From NCBI GenBank assembly GCA_041391485.1, contig JAWKNY010000022.1, positions 1-64,000 of the forward strand: a stretch of DNA of 64,000 nt, in the 5' to 3' direction. Of this stretch, positions 11,255 to 23,863 are shown piece after piece (position 1 is the first letter of the stretch; each line of letters begins with the position of its first letter). The stretch is from JACKAF01 sp041391485. GTDB lineage: Bacteria; Bdellovibrionota; FAC87; UBA2466; JACKAF01. The notes beneath the pieces are model-generated. The model made no database searches, was not told where the DNA came from, and worked only from the letters and a program-made list of their open reading frames with translations. The translations under genes were made by a program, and so were the position numbers.

Positions 11255-11438
11255 TTCTAACCTCACCAATTAAGAGATCCTTATGCATGTGGTTTTACCA
11301 AACTAAGGGTTGCCCCAACGCACACGCCAATAAAGATGTACCACCAATGAAATCCCTATATGACACACAGTCCAGAGGGGAATCAAGAGAAAAATGACGC
11401 GGTATTTCCGATAGCGTTTCTTCATTAAACCTTTAATT

Positions 11439-11457
11439 TCAGGCTATTTTGGCCTGA
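11439..11457. promoter_or_regulatory. inverted repeat upstream of the giant-gene promoter
   Basis: TCAGGC (11439-11444) and GCCTGA (11452-11457) form a perfect six-base inverted repeat with a seven-base spacer, ending 13 bases before the -35 box at 11471. It could be an activator site. The 11255-11597 intergenic region holds no gene: only this repeat, the promoter and the leader hairpins stand out. Confidence 0.25.
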
Positions 11458-11470
11458 CAAATAACGTCAC

Positions 11471-11499
11471 TTGACGCAGCACGACAAAGTCTGTATAAA
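11471..11499 (+). promoter_or_regulatory. sigma70 promoter of the giant gene
   Basis: TTGACG (11471-11476), a 17-base spacer and TATAAA (11494-11499) form a near-consensus promoter. Initiation near 11506 would leave a leader of about 92 bases before ATG 11598. This is the best sigma70-type promoter seen in the window. Confidence 0.75.
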
Positions 11500-11539
11500 C
11501 ACGACACACTCGTTGTAGTGCCTTGTGGTTCTTGTTGGG

Positions 11540-11570
11540 GGAAGGTTGGGCCTTCCTTAACGATGTTAAG
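11540..11570 (+). promoter_or_regulatory. tandem hairpins in the giant-gene leader
   Basis: GGAAGG (11540-11545) pairs with CCTTCC (11551-11556), and CTTAAC (11556-11561) pairs with GTTAAG (11565-11570). The two stems share one base. They lie between the promoter and start codon and could affect mRNA stability or translation. No known riboswitch is recognised. Confidence 0.3.
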
Positions 11571-11597
11571 TCTTTAATCTAGCTATCGCTAAAACTT

Positions 11598-14500
11598 ATG
11601 CTGAAACAGCTGCTCATTACGTATTTGTGCGCTTGGTTTCTTGTGCCTCCTCAGGTCTGGACCCAGGTGGTTTACGCGCAGGAAGCCCCTGCCGCGAAGC
11701 CCGTCGTGGCCCAGGAGAAGAAGCCCGGTAAGTCCGATCGTGAACGTTTGCGCGAAGCTTTGCATTTGGCCACCTGGCAGCTCCGCGAGCAGGTCAAACC
11801 GACCATCCCGGGCGCTACCCGCTTTTGGCTTGCCGAGGCCCACGCTCTTTTCGATCCCATCCAGCATTGCGCTCCTTATTATAAGGAAGTGCCCAAGAGC
11901 GATGACTTCAAAGCCATCGTGAATTTGGTCGCGGCGGCCCAAACCGAGTTTTCCAGGTTTTTTGAGAAGCGCCAGAACAGCTTCGGCAAGCAGACAAGCG
12001 AAACCACTTTTAATCAACCGTTGCCGGATATGGTTTTTTCCAAGGAAACCGGCGCGGCCTGTCAGCCCATTGCTTCTCTTGAAAACCGCTTCCATGACGA
12101 TAACGGCACCGAGCCTGAAAAAATCCAAATGCAGGCCGATTGGTTGCAGACAAACGCCAACCAGGAATTGCTGACGCCTTACTTTGTGGGACTCAGCCGA
12201 AAAACGGAAGACTCGCCTTATACCGACGTAGAGGCTCGCAACTGGATCGGCTGGATGGGGAGCATCCGCAAGTTCGCTGGCCTTTTGGCTCGTTACCATG
12301 AGATCAACGAGACCTTTGGAGGCCGGCGGCCAGAACTCCCTGAGCTCGTCGTGTCCAAATCCGTGGGCAGCTATTTCAAGAAAGTCTTGGGAGATGCAGC
12401 CACCGAACTGACCTCGACTAAATTAACGGCTGCCCAAAAAAGCGAAATCACGGCAAACCAAATTCTTTCGTCTTCTTTTGCCAAAGAAAATACGGCCCGT
12501 TTTGTCCCTTGTGGAGAAAAACGCAAAAGCTGCGGTGTTGGACTCGATCCTGACTTTAAAGAAATCCCCGGAGCTTTCTGTTTTTGTGACGGGAAGGAAG
12601 ATAGCGGCCGTTTGATGGATGAGGAAATTATCCTCACCTTGCAAACGCGCGATCCTAAAGATCCCAAACGCACCACTCACGGAAAGTACCTGGACTCCAT
12701 GCGGCGTCTTGGTATCAAAGCCCTCTTTAGTGAGCTCGCAACTGCGAATTTCTTTTTACCCACCAAGGAACGCGTGGCGCTCCCCGAAGCGTGTGTGAAT
12801 GCAGGCGACATCCAGGATTACGTAAGTTTTTTTAATAGAACCAATACGGTTCAGGCGCGGGAAATCGAAGCGGAAAAATTGGCCAACGCGGTCGAGCACC
12901 TGGAGCGGGATTACCTGAGTGGAGCTGTCGCGGCGCCCATTCCGGCGGTCGAGACGGCGGCCTGTATGCGCGGGCCCATCAGATTCTAAGTACGCTCGTA
13001 CTCAATCAGGGCACGTACTTAACGCAGCAGAACGCCGGCAAAGCGGAAAAACTTAGAGCCATTCAAAAAGAACAGACTGACAGCCTGTCCCGTATGGCGG
13101 CCGTCCCCATTTACCAGCGCCTGCGAGAATCGGCGATGGAAGTTGGGGACAGCTACGCATCCATTCTGGCGTATAAGTTGCGCTTGTTCGCCGCTCTCGT
13201 TCAGGAAGATTTCGCCAAGCTAGACGGGGATCTCGCCAGCCCCCAAAAGCGCGCCATTTTGGACAACATGGTTCGTACGGTTGTGCTGGAGGCCTTAGTC
13301 GATTTTGCAGAGAGCTATCTCGCGTCCCTCATGGTGGACGCCAAGGAATATAAGGTACAAGACCTGATTCTAGCGTGGCAGCAGGTGGGCAAACCCCAGT
13401 GGCGCCAGGCCTTGGAATCGCCTGACATGAAAGCTGAACTCGCCAAGAACGCGCGCGAGCTTACCGACACCTTGTACTCGTATCCCGAAATTCGCGCGAA
13501 ATCGTCCGCCGATCAAAAAGCGGAAGAGCTCGTCGCCGCTCAGGTGAAACGCTTTGCTCCTTCCATGATTGACGCAACACTTGCGGATATACCAGGCGCC
13601 AGGGCTGCCTCGGAAATTCCAACCCCTACGGGTGAGGGCTGGCAGTCGCCCGTTTTCCAGCTGGATCCTTATCAGCAACTCGATTACCAGCATCTCAAAA
13701 AAGGTCTCCAGCACATGGCCAGAGGCTATGAGAAAAAACTAGTCGAGCGTTTGGAAGCGGATCCTCGCTTCCGGGATCCCGTGTGGCTGCAGCGAAACTT
13801 CCACCAGCTTGTCTACCATCCGGACGGCAAGTCGGAGCTTGTAAAAGTGGAGAGCGCCAAGGTGCTCGCGCGGGCCATCGTAGAGAAGTTCATTGAAACC
13901 TCAGATGCGGATCCGTTGAAGGACTTTGATTGGTCTGCTAAAGCCCGCGTTGCCATCCTGGATCCGCTAAAGAACTGGCTCGTGAATGACGCCAAGGCCG
14001 CCAAGAAGATTTATGAAAAGGAACGCAAGGAATTCGCCAGTATTCTTTTTACGCGCTACCTGTACCCGCTCATTTTGAATCGGGATAAGACCGACGAAAA
14101 GATCTGGAAAGAGCACTTTGCGACCACGGTCGAGCAAATCGACAAGCGCGATATCATTGTTCCGTTCCGCAATAAGCCAGCCGATCGTGCAGCGAAGATC
14201 GTAGAAGCCTACGAAACCAGCGAGAAAACCAAAAAGACCGCACAGCAAAACGTCGCAGTCGTCCAAAACGTTATTGCGGAAAGAGCCAAAGCCGATTCCG
14301 ATCTAGTTGTGGAAAAGGCGACGCTTACCTCCAACGAAGGAGCGGCGGCAAAAAATTTCACGGACTACGTCGCTAAGCACAAAGACGCAGATGAAACCAA
14401 GAGTGCTCTGCGTTGGCTCATTCCTGTAAAGCCCGAAAATAAAGCGATGCTTTTGGCTTTCTATGAAGGACGTCTGCAAAGTGTGGTGCCGCCTCTTGCC

Positions 14501-17500
14501 AAGGATCTCATCGGCTATTTCGGACCTGGGAAAATGGTCTACCCGGGCGAAGAGAAACTCGAAGAACTCGCTGACAATGATGACAAAGCGGATGACGCTC
14601 TGGTGGGTACCAAGAATGCCCGGCGCGAGCTATTCAACGCCGTTTGGGGCTCAGTAGACTCACTTAGCAAAGAAGGTAAGGCTTTCAAGAGCACTGTGGA
14701 CAAACTTTTGGTGGACGTGCTGAAGACCTTGCACGATGAGGCAAATGCTAAGAAGGGACAGGATGCCCTTATCGCACTGTTCACTCAGAATTTTAGCAAG
14801 ACCGTCAAAGAGAACAAATGGGATGAAGCCTGGTTTGAGCGAGTCAGTAAGGCGGGCGCTGAACTGCGAAAGGCAATTGAAAGTGATGATGCCGCTCAAA
14901 TGGCGAAGGTCTTCCCGATGTGGATTCAACTGGTCGGATTGGAGTACCAGAAACTGAATTCCGGATTGAACTTTGCAGTCGCAAGCCTGCAGAAAGCCAC
15001 GGCTGGCGATGACTTCAAAGATAAGATTCTTCCTAGCCTCATGCTGCCGCCCTTCGAAGACTTTAGGTTCGCGCTTCTCAACTACATGATTACGCTCACG
15101 ACTCCGCAAGCCGCTCACATTTACCCGAACGAGCCGTTGCGTAATCCTTATGAGCAGGTCGCCAAACTGTCCCAACAGCTGGACGATCTAGAATTCTCCA
15201 TTTCCGGCGATAAAGAGCCTCAAGGGAGACGACCTAGCGGAAGTCATTAAGGTACGCAGCCACATTAAGTACATGATTGAACGCGCACGGCACCAGATTG
15301 CGGCGACAGAGAACTTGAAACGCGTGCTTCGTGTCTACCTGCCCACCAACGTGGTAGCATTAAATGCGGTGGCGAAGCTGGATGCCGGCTCCTACCAGGA
15401 AATCTGGAACGCGTATTACCAGGATCAGTTTTTAGATACCTTCGAAGCCGCAGATCGCAGCAAGATGGCGATGAGCCCTTCTCAAGTGCTGAAGGATCTC
15501 AATGAGGTGGCCAAAGCGGGTGCCGGAGTGATGGATGTCACCTTCTTCAATGCCGAAACTCATCTCAAAGAAATTCAGGAATATTGCAAAGCGGGAAATG
15601 AAAAGCTAGGAGCGTCCGCTTTTCGCTCGAACTATCGAAAAACGGTAGGCTCCTTGATGTGGGAAATCTTATCCCGCCCCGCGGCTTACATTCAGTACCA
15701 AAACCAGGAAAACCTAGATTCGGATAGTGTTAAAGCGGTAGCGGCGGCCGTGGAAAAACTGCTCATTTACGTGCGTTGAATCAGGGCGCCAAACGTGAAG
15801 GCGTGGATGGCTGGCTTGGAAATATTATTGTGATCGCTGCTAATCCGGAAAACTGGATGGATCTTCCTTCTCCGGTTCAGTGGTGCCAGGCCATCTCAGC
15901 CAAGGCGAATACCCTTGAGAAAAAACTGAAGGGCCACACCGAGGAACTCAAAAAGAAAAAAACCGTACCTACTATTCTTCCCGTCAACATGGCGCGCGAA
16001 TACGGAGAGCTTGTTGAACTTACGGCCGACATGTTGCATGGGGCAGGAAGCACCTTCGGGCCCCTGGCGCGTATCGATGAGCATGGGGACGTCAAATCGG
16101 CGGTCTGGTTCAGCATGGGACCGTACGTGAATTTTTATGTTCCTGAGCCCAAGCAAGAAGAAAAAGCGGAAGAACCCAAAGACGAAACCAAAAAAGAAGA
16201 CCCCAAGACTAAACAAGCGGATGTCGTAACGGCAACCAAGGGCCTTGTAGCTTTTGCCAAATTGGACTTGGATCCGGTTTTGTATGAAAACATTGGTCTT
16301 GCCGAAGGGCCTTCTGTTTCCGCGAAAAAGTATTTTTCAGCACAGTCTCCGGATGTTCGCGTGGTGGCGGTTCAGTCCATGTCCGCCAAAGACCGCATTG
16401 AGCTCTTTGCCGCGGTGAAGACCCACATGTGGGAACTCATCCGAAATCCCAGTCCTGTGGATCAGTTTTCTCCCAAACCCAAGGTGGTGCCAGAAGCTCC
16501 CAAACAAGATACGCCAAAGGAAGGTTCAGAGTCCCAACCCTCTGAACCTTCCGGCACCAAAAAAGCGGAAGTGAAGCCTGAGGAAAAGAAGGGGGAAGGG
16601 GACGAGCCCGAACCCGAACCCAAATCCGAACCCGAATCCGAATCGATGGAAACGGGGGACGAACCTAAGACGCCCGTAGCGCCGGCTCCACGTAAGGTAG
16701 ACGACAAGACGGAGGGCGACCCCAAAACCCAGGAAGAGCCCAAAGAGAAGAAAGACGAAGCTCTTCTTGCGGTTAAAGACAAGGTGCCGGCCGAACTCTA
16801 CGCTTTAGCGGAGAAAGATCCGCAGTCCCGCGCGCTCTTGCTTCAGGCAATGAAGACCGAAGGGATAGCAGCGAAGATCACCAAAGGCGAGCTGAAGGAT
16901 TTTCTTACTATCGCGAACGCGGTGCGTGACTGGCCCATTGATCAGTACGCGTCGAACCCCGCGATCTCCCAGGACCTGTTGAAAGATGCGAAGAAGTCCA
17001 GCCAGTTTCGCAATATCTTTCAGCTCGCGATGAATGTGCCGCGATTGAAGCAGCTTGTTGTTGACGGAAAGCTGAAGTCGATGAATGAGCTTCGCGTTGA
17101 ATACCAAAAGAGTTTGTACCTTTTTGCCGCAAGCCAACAGCCTTCGGCCGAATACAAAGCCTGGCGAGACAAGATAACTCGCCTTTTTGTGTTGTGGTCA
17201 GAGCTGAAGCAAAACGATCCGAAGTGGGGGCTTGAGTCCAGCGCGCTCTTTACGGAGCTATCTTTAGAGCTTTTTGAACGATACTTCCGTTATCTCCCTT
17301 ACCAGCTCACGGGCCGCAACGTCCAACTGGTTGAGGAAGCCACCGCAAAGGTAGGTTACTTCAAGAGCTTGGAAGCCTTCCGTAGTTTGCCTGTGGTAGA
17401 GCAAGCGCGAGTGATCGATAAAGTTCGCTCACTGTTTTTTGCGGAAGTAGCAGCAGCGGGGGAAGAAGTCTTTTCCAAAGAGCGTTCCCGTATCGCAGGT

Positions 17501-20500
17501 CTCAAGGAGTTTGGCGAGGAGCCGTCCAGTGAGTCAGTCCTATTAGAAGTAAACCCGTACGGGGAAGCGCGCCCCATTTCCTATAAAAAGCCTGAGGGGA
17601 ATGAGATTGGTTCTGCGTATGCGAAGCTTCTTCTTTTCTACGCCGAATATTTTTCGGACGCAGCCATTCCGGCCGTATCTACGGCAGCTCGGTCGATTGA
17701 AGACTGGCGCGGCCATTGTGCGAGAAGGGCCAAAGATGAGACCCCCGTTTACACGACGTTCTATGATCAGTACCTGTTCTCCTGGGGACCGCTAGGTCAA
17801 AAACTCAACGAACGGGAGCGCTTTGAGATTTGGGTGCAGTCGCTCGTCGGCAAAGCTGAAGTAAACGCTGCTTTTGACGCGAAAGCTGCGAAAGAGGTCC
17901 CCAAGTGGGCGCCCAAGAGAATTTGGAAACTCAGCAAGAATCTTAAGGAATTCGTAGAGTCCGATCTCTATAAGCAAGTGACGGGATTGCTGACGGTGTT
18001 TGATGACAACGCCAAAGCTAAACCCGAACCCCATACTTATCCTTTCTTCTTGGCGTTGGTAAATTGGAAGACCAACCCGAAGCGCTACGGCCTAAAGCCG
18101 CAGATCGAGAATGGGCCGGATAAAAAGCCCTGGGCACAGCGCGCTGCAGAGAATACAGGAGCGTTGCTGACGGGTACTCCCAATCCTAACAAGTACCTTC
18201 CGGAACGTGCGGATGGCTTGGTACCTGAGCCGTCCCCGCTCATGCAGTACCACATCGCGGGTCTGATGAAAGATCTCGTCGATGAAATGGGAATTGATCT
18301 CAAGAAGTTTGATGCCTGGGAAACTGTTCTCGATAGAACCGCAGACGAAGTCCACACCATCGTGGCCTCCAGTAAGCGCTTTGGCCTTGTGGGCGTGAAA
18401 TCGGCTCGATTTGCCAACACGTCTGTGCCGACGATAACGACTGAAAACTCGAATATTGGACCTGGATTTGAAACTCGTTTTTTCCCCGTGATCCCGTCTC
18501 AGCGCAATTCCTTCATGCCGGCTGAGTCCTACGAAGAGTACGCAGGCATGATTGATAGACCGGGTACCTACTTGCGCTATCAGGGCAACACGGGAGATCA
18601 AGACGAACGGCCTTTGTACAAGCAGATGGCCTCCGTGCAGACCCGCATGGTGGGTCTGGCTGAAGTCAGTAGCGAGAGCGCGAACAAGCGCGGTAGCTAT
18701 AGCGAAAACCGTGGGAATTGGGCGAACTACACTTTTGGTGGAAACCCGGTCATTCCGGAAGATATTAAGAATAAAGTGGTGCAACGTGCGGAAACAGCGG
18801 GTGTGAAGGGAGTAGACGGTCCCGAAGTTGCGCGGCTCATCCTCATTCGAGAGCGGTATGTGGACTTGCTTGAGAAAATGAGCCAAACGATCGAGAAGTA
18901 CCCAGGTGAGCCCGGCAAGTATACCCAAACACGCGGCAACACGCTGCTGCTTACGGTGGGTGATTTCACGAGCGAAGCGGGCCGGACACTCAAGAATTGG
19001 GGACTGAAGGCGGCGAGTACGGTGACTTTCGGCTGGGTGACCTCTCCCGATGGTGCTGCCGAACTCGACAAGATGTTGAAGAGCTACGCATCGACAATGG
19101 GATGGACGGGTACTCTAGTGACTTGCAAGCGCGGCCCTTCACACCGTTGGATAGCGAATGCGGTTTGGCAGGCCGGTGTCATTACCCAGTGGAAAGTGGA
19201 ACAGGGGCTTGAGAAAGATCAGATTGAACGCCAGCGGCGGCTTCTGACCGTAATCGATAACCACTTCTCGGAAGCGGTCCAAGGCATTGAGTACCGAAAA
19301 GCGGTGAAGGTCGTGACGGGGAACATCGTTCCGCGTCTCGAGAAGCTCTGTTCTGCGGATCGACTTAAGTTCACCCGCACCGATGAAGAGTTTGAAAAAG
19401 TTAAGGAGCTTATCAAGGAGTCCAATCTCCTCTATTACGAAAACCTGGGAATGTTCCTCAATGAATTCCTTCCCGAGGGTGCTTATAACAAAACCTTCCG
19501 CTCGATCATGGCGCTTAAGGCCGAGAAAGAAAAGTGGCGACAAGCCGTCGAAGGTGTTGGAACCGCGGTCCATATTTTCCTCACCATATCGTTGGTGTCG
19601 ATGTTTGTCGGTCGCAACCCGATGGGGGCTCGCTTTACTTCGACTGCCGTCGGCAGAGCCGTGCACGTAGGGGTTGAGATTATTATCGGCATGTACTTCG
19701 CGTGGGAACTCTACGATCAGTTCAATGAAGACTATTGGGGCGGTCAAGGCCGGGTCGATTTCCTGACGGGGAATCGTGACACGCAAATTGAGGGCTACTT
19801 GCCGCTCATGAAGGACGAACAGGGTTTCCTCGTCGATGTGGCTCAGGATGATTTACTAGCACGTCAGCGCAGTGCCATGCGCTGGGCCTGGCGCATCTGG
19901 ATGGGGCTCATTGTATTTCAGCAGCTCAGCTACGCGCAGCGAGTGCTCCGCGGCGGGACCCGTTGGGTACTGCAGCGAGTGGCCCCTCAGACTTATAGCC
20001 GGTACCAACTGTATTCCCGTGCCAAGGAGCTGGGTCTGGATGCCAAAACGCTTACCGCCATGCCGCCTCAGGAAGCTGCGGATCGCATTCGACTGGCTTT
20101 CTTGGAAAAGATTGAGACGGCTTTGGGCAAAAACGCGAAGCGTTTTGACGAAGTCTTTGAACTCAGCCCGGGCGCTGCCGCGACCGTTCGTCGTGACGTA
20201 AAAGCGCAGTTGCGCGCTCTTTGCGAAGAGTTGCAACTCAACCCGAACAGCTTGGCACCGCTTCCTTTGTATGGATCTCCCGCCAAGGTACAAAGAATTC
20301 TTAAGGCGCGCGAGGAAGCCCAATCCGTGGTGGATGAACTGTGGGCCATTGATCAGCAGCTGATGCGCACCCGTCTCATCGACAAAGAAGATATTCTCTT
20401 TCTTTTTGCTGGGCGAGATAGCTTTTACCTGCCCGGTTTAGGGCACCCCGTTTACCGCGTGATGCCGCGTGGGTTGATGTTTACGGGTTTGCCTCCCGCA

Positions 20501-23500
20501 CTTTACGCGATGGGACCCGGAAGCCGCACCTTGGGTAAATTGTACCGGGCGGCGCAGGGTAAGACAGATCTTTCGAACTTGGTCACTTTCAATTACCTCA
20601 CCGCCTGGCGTGAAAAAGCGCACGGTGAGCTGGTCCGCATTGCGGAATATTTCCGCAACGACATCGCCCGTCTTCGCGCGGATCGCACGACTGAGGCCGC
20701 GACCCAACGTGTGGAGTATGGACGCCAACTCCGCGATGGAGAAATCAACGCCACGGAGCACGATCGACTTGTAGAAGCTTTAAAGTTGAAAGAGGCGGAG
20801 CACTCAGACGTGGAAGAAGTGCTGCTGGCAATGATCGATACCCAGCACCCCTTGCATTCCCATTTCCGTTTTGTCGGTCGCTCCCAGAATCTGAGTGGGG
20901 CGGTGGAGAATACAAGTGGGCCTGTGGCTTCGTCGGTAAAGGTTGATTTTGGGGCTACCGCCGGTCGCCCGGACCACATCAGTGAGCAGCTTGCCAACTA
21001 CGCGGCGGAGTTTAGAAGCATCTGTCAAAACGGCGCGATTGGGCCGGCGGACGTGGATCTGATCTCAGCCATAGCGCGCCGAGATTACTATTGGCTCGGT
21101 AAAGAGTTTTCTCGCCCGTCGCGTGTGGCAACCGAATCAACGGCTGGTGCGGATGAGGACTTGAGAAACCCTGGTGCCGGATCTCAGACTAGTACAACGG
21201 GTTCCTCACCGGCTGCTGAGACGGTGATCCCGGGTTCGAGCAGCACTGAGTGGGTCAATCTGTTGAAAAACACTCCCAAGGGAGGCGTGCCGACTGCCAA
21301 CGTGACCAAAAGAGCGCAGGACATGCGTGCGGCCCTTGTGGATGGAGAAGCACAAGGCTTAGATTTTGAAAAGTGCTGGAGCTATGCCGTTCGAAACGAG
21401 AACGCGGCTTCGCGCGATTACATTTTGACCTTAGCCCGCACCCGCAACTCCTCGGAGACTTTGGGGTATTCTTACGGCGAGAAGCTGCGCAACGGAGACT
21501 TTGTCGGCGAGACGGGCCTCATGCAGCAAAGAGCTTACAAGATTGCGATCGCGTACACGCGCGACATGGAGATTGCTATCCAAACCGCCCAAGCTTTGCG
21601 CGCCAAGAACGCCCAAGCTTATTTCAACGCCTTCCACCGTGTACGTCTGCAGCACCTGGAAAGAGTGCTTGGAGAAGCGCCTTCCATGGCTACTTCCAAG
21701 GGCATGTTTGGAATGGATCCCACAAAGACGAAATACACGCTGGATGAGCTCGCTGTGGGACGTGAAACCGCCGTAGAGCGCGGTATCGATCAGGCCATCG
21801 CGCAGAGGGGCGAGCGGGTTCTGTACCATTCGGACAAGCCGCCCTTTCTGGTCGAAGATTATTCTCGTCTCACGGAAATCCCGGTCGAGTATTTTGAAAT
21901 GAAGGGAGTGCTCGATAGCCTTTTGGCAGCGCGTGGCGCCCGTTTCGCAGGCCGAGCGGTGGAATACAAACACCTGGCGCGACTGCGCAGTCTGTTCGGC
22001 GGCCGTTCGCTTGAAACGGTTGGCGAGGCGGAAAACTTGCTGGGTGTCAGCCGTACGGCGGCCGCTCAAGACATCAAGATTGCCGCAGGCAAGATGCGCA
22101 CGGAACTCACGCCTCGGGCTAACCGTAGCGATCGCAAAGTGCTTGAGGAACTCAAACAGGAAGTTCCTGAAGGCGAAAAAATGTATATGGACGCGCTTAA
22201 ACGCGTGGATGAGGCGGAGCAACTTCTTTTAAAGCCACCTTCGGCTCCGACAACGGTTTCTCCCGGACCGAAACCTGGAAGCGGGCCTGGTGGGCCTAAA
22301 ACCCCGCCGACTTCTCCGGTGACACCTAAGGAACCGCCCTCGACGGGAAGCACGGTGGCGACACCTACAGTCGACAAACCGACGGGTCCTAGCTCTACGG
22401 CTAGCAGCTCTGCTTTTGATCCGAAGACGGCTAGCAACACCACGCTCTTGGATCACCCGGTGGTGACAAAATACATTTCGACGCCTCAAACCCCGTCGCT
22501 CTTTGAGCGTACGACCGGTGAGGACGTGGCCAAGCTTGGTGAGCAGGGAGCGCGTTTACGCGTAGTTACCCGACAGGCCGAAGTGGCGGGTGAAAACCCG
22601 GGTTACCTCAACAGTGAAGAGGCGAAGCTCACGAGACTGCTTCACTCGGCGCGCGTGCTTCGTGACGCCCAGGCGGCGGGAGCTTTGGAAAATACGACTG
22701 TCGCTTTTGACAGGTTCAACAAGATCTTTCTCAACCATTATGTTTTGACGCCGGATCGCGTGCGCTTCTGGATGGGGCTGGATGCCGTAAACATATTTTT
22801 CAGCAGCTACCTGAAAGATCACGACGTCCTGCACACCAAGTATTCGTTGAGGAACTTAACCGAGCTCTATGACTTCGATAACGGCCCTTACAGGCTGCTC
22901 ATGGATCAGAACGAACGCTTTGAGGCGGGCCGCTTAACACCGGCGGAGCAGGTACGGCTCAATCAGGCGTACCAATCTTTCAATACCTTGGTGGACTCTT
23001 TGACGGCCTATGTGCACCCTGTGAAGGGTACCTTGGAATTCGGATTAGGCTTCGAAGGTTTAGCTATTAATAGTATCGACGGTGTCCCGCTTGAAGTCTT
23101 GATTCAGGAAGAAATTCTTTCAGATACCAAACTGCTCACTTATCTGCTGCGTGAAGAGAAAACGAGTGGCGATAAGAAGGCGGAGAAGCTGCAGGCGTTG
23201 TTTGCGGATAGGCCCGCAGTGGACATCAAAACGCTAAAGGATAAGGGACGCCTGACCGCGGTCGAAGCGTACCGTTATGGAATTGAGCTGCAGGCCCGAC
23301 TCGATGGCCTAAAGCACCTCCAATCGCAAAAGGTGCCGGTCGACTATTATATAGAGCGCATGCTACGGGCTCGCAAACGCCTGGTGGATGCCGGTTTCGA
23401 ACTCCCCGAGTTAAAGGACGAGGCGAAGGAATTTACGGAGCGCAAGCCGGTCATTCTGTTGCCGGAAAACGGACTCGATCTGGGGTCCAGCGGCGGGCCG

Positions 23501-23524
23501 CCTCCGACCGAACCGGGGCGCTAG
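11598..23524 (+). CDS. giant exported protein of about 3975 codons, unknown family (three frameshifts)
   Basis: No family recognised. The product starts with a signal peptide (MLKQLLITYLCAWFLVPP, then TQVVYAQEAPA). The frame changes near 12970, 15220 and 15777. At each point coherent protein continues without a gap, for example LYARAHQILSTLVLNQGTYL at the first, LKGDDLAEVIKVRSHIKYM at the second and LNQGAKREGVDGW at the third. I therefore treat the four open stretches as one gene. Features in order: long charged helical regions; acidic Pro/Glu/Lys linkers near codons 1515-1540 and 1625-1720; hydrophobic segments near codons 2650-2700 and 2765-2780; and a Pro/Ser/Thr-rich linker near 3540-3615. 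The last uninterrupted stretch is 2582 codons. No catalytic motif is visible. Surface or envelope-spanning scaffolding is only inference. Confidence 0.65.
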
Positions 23525-23814
23525 GGTACTTTGTTGCGCCGCAGGTAGTCGTTGTGGGTTGCAATAAACATCTTCAGTGATATTTCGACCAACTTGCTGA
23601 TGTCTTGCTTGGTATTGGCTGCCATGGTCTCTAGATCCCGGACGACGTGCGCGGGCAGCGAGACCGTGAGATCCGTGGCCTTGAGCTCTTCAGGTGGGAG
23701 CGGCTTGTTCAATATCATCATGCTGGGATCTTGAATGGTACCGGCGGGGTGGGTCAAGTGGAATTCAAGCGGCGGGCTAGCGCGGTTAAGCTTTTCCTCT
23801 ACGCTTTTTGGCAC
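23521..23814 (-). CDS. small ribbon-helix-helix-like protein
   Basis: A 97-residue protein whose C-terminal half (DLTVSLPAHVVRDLETMAAN onward, then ISKLVEISLKMFIATH) fits a ribbon-helix-helix DNA-binding fold: a short beta strand, then two helices. The N-terminal half is proline-rich and unassigned. No toxin gene lies beside it, so an antitoxin role is not supported. Autoregulation or control of a neighbour is possible. Its stop codon overlaps the stop of the giant gene on the other strand (CTAG, 23521-23524). The family call rests on pattern only. Confidence 0.55.
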   Translation of the reverse strand: MPKSVEEKLNRASPPLEFHLTHPAGTIQDPSMMILNKPLPPEELKATDLTVSLPAHVVRDLETMAANTKQDISKLVEISLKMFIATHNDYLRRNKVP

Positions 23815-23863
23815 AAGTGCTGACAGCGAGGAGTCAATAAGTTAGGATCTTAGGGTAATTATT

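Noticed and set aside
23521..23814. Antitoxin of a toxin-antitoxin module
   Set aside because: Ribbon-helix-helix features are plausible, but there is no small toxin gene on either side.
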